In this document: one piece after another, positions 58,272 through 64,000 of the stretch | Position numbering within the stretch: the stretch's first letter is position 1 | How the letters are laid out: the number at the start of each line of letters is the position of its first letter | NCBI RefSeq assembly: GCF_000400735.1 | Contig: NZ_KE007366.1 | Span: 496,001 to 560,000, forward strand | DNA from: Acinetobacter tandoii DSM 14970 = CIP 107469 | GTDB lineage: Bacteria; Pseudomonadota; Gammaproteobacteria; Pseudomonadales; Moraxellaceae | DNA: 64,000 nt | Direction: 5' to 3' | Program-made: the position numbers and the translations under genes | The notes under the pieces: generated by a model | Databases searched by the model: none | What the model saw: the letters and a program-made list of their open reading frames with translations, nothing else | What the model was told of the DNA's origin: nothing

Positions 58272-60200
58272 TTAGCTTTTGGCTTTAATGCTATAGCAAG
58301 GCGCCAAACTCATTTCTAAAGTTCCGCCACTTAATTTCGCTAAAGCGGTGTCATCCGTTGTTTCATCGGTATTATTGGCATTATATACCTTTTGAAAACT
58401 GGCATAACTGTTCGCCCATTTAACTGCACTGCCTGCAGAATCGGTAAAGGTGATACGCCCTGTACTTCCCGTCGATGCATTTAATAAATTCTGTAAGTGA
58501 ACTAAAGCACCGCCCACCACGATTTTTTCACCTGTGGCAGATATTTGAATAGTTGAGTTCACACCAATCAAAGCACCATTGACTGACTTTAATGCTTCAT
58601 CGCCTAAAATCATACGAATAGAAATGGCACGATCATCAATAAATGCACGTGATGTTGTGCCTAAGCGATATTGCTGCACACCATTACTGTCTTTCAGATT
58701 ACTACCCACTGTTGTATCACAACTTCCTGTACTCATATCAGTATCGGTCGCAGCAGGCTTCATATTGGTTCGTATGTCGCCTTTCTCATCAATCACAATA
58801 CCCAATTTTAGACTTGGTACACTCGTGTCGGTAAATTTGAAGGTTAAATCTGCATACAATGGGAAAATGTAATTTTCACCAGTTGAGACATTATTACTCG
58901 ATTTAAATACTTGTTTATCTAAATAGGTAATTGGATAAACTTTAAAAAGATCTAAGGAACCTTTAAACGTATCTGAGATACCATAACGCTGTTGCCATTG
59001 TCCGAGGTCTTTCAAGTCCTCAGCAGTGACCGTAGTTTTTTGTGTCAGTAGTTTGTAGAATTTTTCCTTACCCGCAATCATATAATCGTTATACAGCTTC
59101 CCTTGATTGATAATCAGATCATCAGAATTCGGGTCATCCACACCAATATAATAATTTTGATCAATGCGTTTATTCAGCGGGTTAATCCAATGATTTTGTG
59201 GCAATGCCGTCATACGGGTGGGTTTATAGCTCCGCAGTAATTCGGCATTTACTCCAGCTATCGAAGTCAGTCCTGATTTTGCCAAACCTCTCCATTGCAC
59301 ACCGCTGCCGAAGGTATAGCCTTGACGATCCGTCAACAACATAAAATGCCCAAACAAATGTTTGGTGGTCGTGTCATTTGCAGCACAAACATCTTTATTA
59401 CAACCCGTTAAACCATCCGACCCTGTTAAACTACTCATCACACTGCCAGATGTCGAGAATAGAGAAAATTCAGGCTGATATACCGCTGCATTGCTAATAT
59501 TCAATAATTGACTGACCACCGCAAAAGCGTCTGCATCTGAAATGACTGAGACATCTAACCACGGTTTAATGATAGCGGCGTACTCTCCATTCACCATCTG
59601 TTGTGCGGTTACAGAGCTGGTAATTTTATCTAAACTTTCACGGATCGAATCATTCATATACAGTGCTTGAATATCCGTTTTTGTGTTTATACTTTTTTGC
59701 TGTAAAGCCAATGCTTGAATAATTTTAACCAAGTTCATGGCTGTTTTGACTGTAGCATCACTTGGATCAAGTACAGTCGCATCACGGTTGGTCATCCCTT
59801 TAGCAATATCTAATACCGTCAAACGCGGAATTTGATCGGTACTGACCAAGGCAATATTACTGATTGGGAAAGATCCTAAAGCAATCCGTTTATCCGCTTT
59901 ACCCAATAAGAACACATTGACTTTATCACTATAATTACAAGTGCCTGTGGCAACGCCATTCTTCAAATCCATTAAAGTCACAAAGGTATTTTGCGTATCA
60001 CTACTACAGGAAAAATTTAAACCATCAAAAGGATAATCCAGTGCGAACTGAATACAATTGCTCGCACCCGCAGTACAACTGCCATTCACCGTGCTGTTAT
60101 TATTTTTCTCTGGAATAATATTGGCACTTTCCCCACCACAAGCCGTTAGTCCTGACATTAACGTTGAAAGTGCGATGGTTAATAAATATTTATTTTTCAT
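58272..60200 (-). CDS. filF: FilF-like outer-membrane lipoprotein
   Basis: The 642-residue protein has a signal with lipobox LTAC, predicting a lipidated Cys21 followed by GGES. The mature part is large, with several Cys pairs (for example SCTAGASNC near 42 and CNKDVC near 270) and no transmembrane segment. It resembles the Acinetobacter protein annotated as putative pilus assembly protein FilF. Function is not established. It is the last gene of filC–filD–filE–filF, 22 nt after filE. The name rests on recall and context. Confidence 0.68.
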   Translation of the reverse strand: MKNKYLLTIALSTLMSGLTACGGESANIIPEKNNNSTVNGSCTAGASNCIQFALDYPFDGLNFSCSSDTQNTFVTLMDLKNGVATGTCNYSDKVNVFLLGKADKRIALGSFPISNIALVSTDQIPRLTVLDIAKGMTNRDATVLDPSDATVKTAMNLVKIIQALALQQKSINTKTDIQALYMNDSIRESLDKITSSVTAQQMVNGEYAAIIKPWLDVSVISDADAFAVVSQLLNISNAAVYQPEFSLFSTSGSVMSSLTGSDGLTGCNKDVCAANDTTTKHLFGHFMLLTDRQGYTFGSGVQWRGLAKSGLTSIAGVNAELLRSYKPTRMTALPQNHWINPLNKRIDQNYYIGVDDPNSDDLIINQGKLYNDYMIAGKEKFYKLLTQKTTVTAEDLKDLGQWQQRYGISDTFKGSLDLFKVYPITYLDKQVFKSSNNVSTGENYIFPLYADLTFKFTDTSVPSLKLGIVIDEKGDIRTNMKPAATDTDMSTGSCDTTVGSNLKDSNGVQQYRLGTTSRAFIDDRAISIRMILGDEALKSVNGALIGVNSTIQISATGEKIVVGGALVHLQNLLNASTGSTGRITFTDSAGSAVKWANSYASFQKVYNANNTDETTDDTALAKLSGGTLEMSLAPCYSIKAKS

Positions 60201-60222
60201 TCCTATTACTCTATTTTTCTAA

Positions 60223-61620
60223 CTAACGAACCGCGGTCAGTTTGATTTGTCCTTGATTGCTTAATGCTTGCTCTTCAACATCCACTGCTGAAAGTAAAGG
60301 GGTCATAAAAATATATCGAGTTTGTGCAGGTAGCTGTAACATGCCGTCTATCACAGCATGGCGATATTTGTTTTCGGCACGGTCCTGATTTTTAAAACCA
60401 GTCACGCCTTCAATGATACAACCAGATTCATCCAGAAAAGCCACAAAAGGCCAGTAATAACTCGGTTGATTTTGACTTGAGGCATAAGAACTGAGTTGCA
60501 CATTTTTAATGCCCGTCTGTACTTCCACCACTTCATAATCAAAATGGTCCTTTAACGGTTGGCGAGGCCATAAATTGACGTCTTGCTGAGCTTTGAGTAA
60601 TTTTGCTTTTTGTATTTTTTTATCGCGATAACAGCTTTGCCCCAAACTCTGTACCACTTGATCTTTTGCAATTGGATAATACTGGGTCGATAAAGTAATC
60701 ACTGAGTTTTCAACTGGATTATTCTTCTTAAATAATCGGTCGAGTACACCTTGATTCACCCCTTTTTCCCGTTCAACCACTTGCAAACGAGGTGGACCTA
60801 ACTCTTTATCAACCACACCTTCAGGCATGATGTAAAAGCGTTTTTTATTTTCTAAATTAAATTCTTGCCCCTCTAAATATTCATTTTTCACATAACGATC
60901 CCCATTGATGTCTAAAAATCCATCTTGTAAGGGTTCGGAAGACATCGAACTGGTTTCTTGTTTGCTTTTTAATTGTGTGACTTTTTGTATTGCCATATTG
61001 GTTTCAATTTTCTGAAGTGTTCGCTCGACTTGCGCTGAAGTTGCTTTCTGAGTGACAGCGGATTGAACAAATTCCACAGGCGGTGTTTGAGGCGTGGTAA
61101 CTTGCTGATTGAGCTGCTCATTCACTTGTTTTGGAATTTCAGTAGTTTTTGCTGTTACAGCGACTTGTGGCTCAACATCGTTTATTGTTTTTGCATGATC
61201 TGTTGATGGAATAGATTTACTTTTATCAACTATTTCGGACTGTACCACGACAGGATTTTTTTCTACTTCAGCAATTTGAGGTTTAGTTTTTACTTGAGAT
61301 TCAACTTTTTCAACGGCAACAGTTGGTGGTACAACAACTTGTACTTTTGGCATCGGTTGAACCACCTGAGCAGACGGTGCATCCTTTACTTTGATTTTGT
61401 CTTGTTCTGTTTTTTGCTTTGATGGACGCTCAACCTGAGATTGAGCTTCCACTTTTTGGGTTTCAGCAGGCACACGAGGAATCACCATTGGACGACCATC
61501 TGGCCCAATGATGGTATAAAACTCACCCGCATTTGCAGACAGTGCCATCATCCCACATAAAACCCAAGTCGATGATGATACCCACGTAAACCGCTTAGCT
61601 TTATTGTTTTTTCTTACCAT
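60223..61620 (-). CDS. filE: FilE-like periplasmic protein
   Basis: The 465-residue protein begins with a basic N-terminus and a hydrophobic signal (about residues 13–31, ending SANA). Residues ~50–240 are low complexity, rich in Lys, Val, Gln, Thr and Pro, and probably extended. The C-terminal half is folded, with a CYRDKK motif. It resembles the Acinetobacter putative pilus assembly protein FilE. Its ATG overlaps the filD stop by 7 bases. Role unknown. Confidence 0.65.
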   Translation of the reverse strand: MVRKNNKAKRFTWVSSSTWVLCGMMALSANAGEFYTIIGPDGRPMVIPRVPAETQKVEAQSQVERPSKQKTEQDKIKVKDAPSAQVVQPMPKVQVVVPPTVAVEKVESQVKTKPQIAEVEKNPVVVQSEIVDKSKSIPSTDHAKTINDVEPQVAVTAKTTEIPKQVNEQLNQQVTTPQTPPVEFVQSAVTQKATSAQVERTLQKIETNMAIQKVTQLKSKQETSSMSSEPLQDGFLDINGDRYVKNEYLEGQEFNLENKKRFYIMPEGVVDKELGPPRLQVVEREKGVNQGVLDRLFKKNNPVENSVITLSTQYYPIAKDQVVQSLGQSCYRDKKIQKAKLLKAQQDVNLWPRQPLKDHFDYEVVEVQTGIKNVQLSSYASSQNQPSYYWPFVAFLDESGCIIEGVTGFKNQDRAENKYRHAVIDGMLQLPAQTRYIFMTPLLSAVDVEEQALSNQGQIKLTAVR

Positions 61621-63278
61621 TTTGTACGATAACTCAAGCCTAAAATAGTGATATTGGTTTCGGTTTTTACGTTTAAGCCCGCATATGGGTTGAGTAAAAT
61701 ATTATTCACCCCAGTTTGGTTCGATAAAGTACTGGTATTGGCAGGAATACTGTCTTTACTGCGTAAATAACCAATGGATAAATCTAGGTCGGTATCGGCA
61801 TCGAAGCGATAACCCACACCCAAACCAAATAATTGCGCATTATTAATAGGGACCATGGTATTGCGTTTGTCATCAGGAATGGCGCTGGTTCTTGGTTCAT
61901 ATCCAGCCCGTAACTTCAAACGATCAGTTGCCGAATATTCAATCCCGATACCATAGTTCCAAGGTGAATCAAACTTCAAAGGCAATGACAAACTATTGTC
62001 AGTAATATCTGGCGAAAGGAGTTTGGCAATTTTTAATGCCGAGATAGAACGGTCAAACTCAAATTTGAACTTGTCCCATGCGCGATAATCTGTCCAGCCC
62101 ACATCCACATTGACTTGTAAATCGGGCAGAAGCATATATTTGATCCCTGCCTGAATATGCTGTGGATATTCAAAGTCCATTGACACCAGACCTGATTCAG
62201 TCGCAGGAATACTTTGTGGAAAACCTAAAATTGCCGCAAGAATCTGCCCTGTAGGCGAAGACATCAAACCATTGATTAACTCACGTGGCGCTTTTGAGTT
62301 ATCAATCGTGTATTTCCCTTTCAAACGCATTTTTGAAGCACTTTGATACACCATACCAAAGCTAAATTCGTCGGTAGGTTCCCACATAACTCCAAGGTTA
62401 AAACTCGGACTCAATGATTGCTCCATCGCGACCTCCATCCGACCAAAACGGCCAAATGGATTCATTCCTTCTTGAGCATTACAAATCCCGAGTAATAAAA
62501 TATCGGTAATCACATCCGAGTTGTCTTTAAATGGGGTACAAACCACCTCATCAATCATGCGTAACATCCCAATCATTTCATTCGGGAAACGCAAATCTGT
62601 TTTTAAGGCAAAAGCTTGATAAGACATGCCCACGGATGCACCAATGGAAAGTTCATCATTGACTTCATAGGCGATCGATGGCGACAAATAGGTAAAGCGC
62701 TCCAATGCCACCTGTTGTCCCATAAAGTTACTTGGATTACCGTTTTCTGCACCGAATCCAGCCACTAAGGGTGCATAAAATGCTGTGGCAAAAGTAGTTT
62801 TCGAACCAGGCGGTTTATATGCTGCACCCGCTGTTGGTGCAAGCATAGGCATACCTTCACCTAAATCGACGACTTTCTTTAAAAAAGGCACATAAAGACT
62901 GATATATTCTACATCGCCATTTACAGGGCCTTTGTAATCTGTACAGATGTCTGAAGCCACTTCAGGACCGTCATTACACACTAAAGGGTCATCTGAATAA
63001 CCAAAAACGTTATAGCCTTCAGGTACTGAATACTGACGTTTGATATTAAAGTCTGCCAGAATCCCCTGTACATCGGTTTGCAAACCTTCAATTTTCGTCA
63101 AGGCCGCAGGGTTATAATGTACCGCACTTACCCCTGGAGGATCGGCTGTGACCGCATTCCCCATCGCAAGTGATCGAATATCTACTGATAAATTTTGCCC
63201 GAGTTGAGCAAAAGCCATACTTGAACAGCCCGATAAAACTATCGCTGAAACTAACGGGCTAAGTCGTACCTTGTACAT
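61614..63278 (-). CDS. filD: FilD-like OmpP1/FadL-type outer-membrane protein
   Basis: The 554-residue protein resembles the OmpP1/FadL/TodX family of hydrophobic-compound porins. After the signal it has the SLAMGNAVTADPPGVSAVHYNPAAL type region, then a long beta-barrel with Tyr/Gly-rich strands, ending SYRTKW with an aromatic terminus. The signal also contains LSGC, a lipobox-like sequence 7 residues before AFAQ, so the maturation route is uncertain. It overlaps filE by 7 bases and follows filC by 12 nt. Confidence 0.7.
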   Translation of the reverse strand: MYKVRLSPLVSAIVLSGCSSMAFAQLGQNLSVDIRSLAMGNAVTADPPGVSAVHYNPAALTKIEGLQTDVQGILADFNIKRQYSVPEGYNVFGYSDDPLVCNDGPEVASDICTDYKGPVNGDVEYISLYVPFLKKVVDLGEGMPMLAPTAGAAYKPPGSKTTFATAFYAPLVAGFGAENGNPSNFMGQQVALERFTYLSPSIAYEVNDELSIGASVGMSYQAFALKTDLRFPNEMIGMLRMIDEVVCTPFKDNSDVITDILLLGICNAQEGMNPFGRFGRMEVAMEQSLSPSFNLGVMWEPTDEFSFGMVYQSASKMRLKGKYTIDNSKAPRELINGLMSSPTGQILAAILGFPQSIPATESGLVSMDFEYPQHIQAGIKYMLLPDLQVNVDVGWTDYRAWDKFKFEFDRSISALKIAKLLSPDITDNSLSLPLKFDSPWNYGIGIEYSATDRLKLRAGYEPRTSAIPDDKRNTMVPINNAQLFGLGVGYRFDADTDLDLSIGYLRSKDSIPANTSTLSNQTGVNNILLNPYAGLNVKTETNITILGLSYRTKW

Positions 63279-63290
63279 GCGACTGCCCTC

Positions 63291-64000
63291 TTAGCTGATT
63301 TTTTTACCGAAACCTGCAATATCTAATGGGAAGGACAAACCTAAAGAGACATCGGGTGCATCTTCAGTTAAGCCAATGCCTAAAGTGCCATTCACAATGG
63401 TTTCTGGAGAAACACGTACGCCCAATGAAATCGCAAAGGTTGAACTGGTCTGATCGGCTGGTGAGTAACTTTCGCCCGAGGTATATGTAAATTCGGCACC
63501 CGTATTGAAACTTTGCTGGTATGACATCGTCATAGACACATCATAGTTAAATGAATAGGCAAAACCGAATGAAAAGCCTCCGCTAATGCCTGGGTCAAAC
63601 TCTTCAATGACTCGCGGACCACGACGCTGATCTAAACCTGACTCTTTGAAACCATAGTTTGCAGATACAGAAGCAAAAAGTACTACAGGATCAATATACT
63701 TACGTGTGCTGGCACCTACACCTGCTGAATAATAACCTTTACCAGTAGCTAAGTCGGAAGTTGGATTAATTTCATAAGGACTATCGCCTGTTTTGGTCGA
63801 GATGTTTCCAAATAAAATTAAAGGTAAACGTCCAGTTTTAAGCGGGAACGGTTCCCAACGTGTACCTAAAGAGATATCCCCTAAGCCTGCGGTAGAGGTA
63901 TCTTTTAAATTATCCGTCTTTGCAACGAGAGGTAATGAAGCCGTGAAGGTTAAATTATCGAGTATCCCGTACTGCACGGTAAACGTATTGGTCAAGGTGT
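63291..64000 (-). CDS. filC: FilC-like outer-membrane barrel protein, C-terminal part (runs off window)
   Basis: The visible ~236 residues are rich in alternating hydrophobic and polar strands with Gly, Ser and Tyr turns, such as GLGDISLGTRWEPF and YYSAGVGASTRKY. This fits an outer-membrane barrel of the transporter/phenol-degradation-like type. The frame is open to the window end on the minus strand, so the N terminus is missing. Its place before filD–filE–filF suggests FilC. Confidence 0.6.
   Translation of the reverse strand, partial: TLTNTFTVQYGILDNLTFTASLPLVAKTDNLKDTSTAGLGDISLGTRWEPFPLKTGRLPLILFGNISTKTGDSPYEINPTSDLATGKGYYSAGVGASTRKYIDPVVLFASVSANYGFKESGLDQRRGPRVIEEFDPGISGGFSFGFAYSFNYDVSMTMSYQQSFNTGAEFTYTSGESYSPADQTSSTFAISLGVRVSPETIVNGTLGIGLTEDAPDVSLGLSFPLDIAGFGKKIS

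Overview
The window is about 64 kb of an AT-rich gammaproteobacterial chromosome, most likely an Acinetobacter. The gene groupings point there: dut–algC–argB, the dad cluster (dadA–dadX–ridA–cycA with a divergent Lrp-type regulator), hemJ as the protoporphyrinogen oxidase, a str operon, the copA/copB copper genes and a fil-type outer-membrane cluster. I saw no tRNA, rRNA, insertion sequence, phage gene or CRISPR array. Most of it is core housekeeping DNA in short operons closed by clear rho-independent terminators.

Layout. 1–2 kb: C-terminal part of sbcC. 2–4.5 kb: fur, bamE, rnfH and an SNF-like membrane protein. 4.6–7.1 kb: bacteriohemerythrin, a class II glutamine amidotransferase and an OlsB-like acyltransferase. 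7.2–12.3 kb: argB, algC, dut, rep. 12.4–15.4 kb: an OmpA-type lipoprotein, a PlsC-type acyltransferase and a voltage-sensor-like membrane protein. 15.5–17.7 kb: minCDE and a PA4642-family protein. 17.8–19.7 kb: an AEC transporter and a divergent LysR regulator. 19.7–27.2 kb: ftsK, trxB, aat, bpt, rimI and a PF10118-type metal-dependent hydrolase. 27.5–32.1 kb: the str operon rpsL–rpsG–fusA–tuf on the minus strand, with a consensus-like promoter before rpsL and a hairpin in each intercistronic gap. 32.2–36.9 kb: an EcsC-family protein, fabB, hemJ and an acyltransferase-3 protein. 37–42 kb: the D-alanine catabolic group. 42–46.1 kb: Spo0M-like, HAD phosphatase, thiD, NERD protein, ogt and the SMR exporter gdx/sugE behind a probable guanidine-II riboswitch. 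46.3–50 kb: copper resistance (CopL-like, copA, a 99-residue ORF, copB). 50.4–58.2 kb: rpe, DUF2218, S-formylglutathione hydrolase with a membrane C13 peptidase, tsaB–uppP–rsmJ, a gamma carbonic anhydrase overlapping a CoA-type Nudix gene, and a zinc-ribbon Nudix hydrolase. 58.3–64 kb: filC(partial)–filD–filE–filF, running off the right edge.

How genes work together. In the dad group DadX interconverts alanine enantiomers, DadA oxidises D-alanine, RidA can hydrolyse reactive imines and CycA imports the substrates. In the copper cluster three consecutive products share MDHSxM metal-binding motifs, and the 99-residue ORF looks like a duplicated copA/copB junction. The fil cluster encodes two beta-barrel-like proteins, a periplasmic proline-rich protein and a lipoprotein, so it is probably an envelope assembly.

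Most noteworthy items: the guanidine-II-like riboswitch before gdx; the duplicated cop junction ORF; a 5 x 12-bp exactly phased array of DnaA-box-like 9-mers next to rpe; the str-operon intercistronic hairpins; the long hairpin in the cycA leader; and the poorly characterised fil cluster. All functional calls are read from sequence and family knowledge; no search was run.
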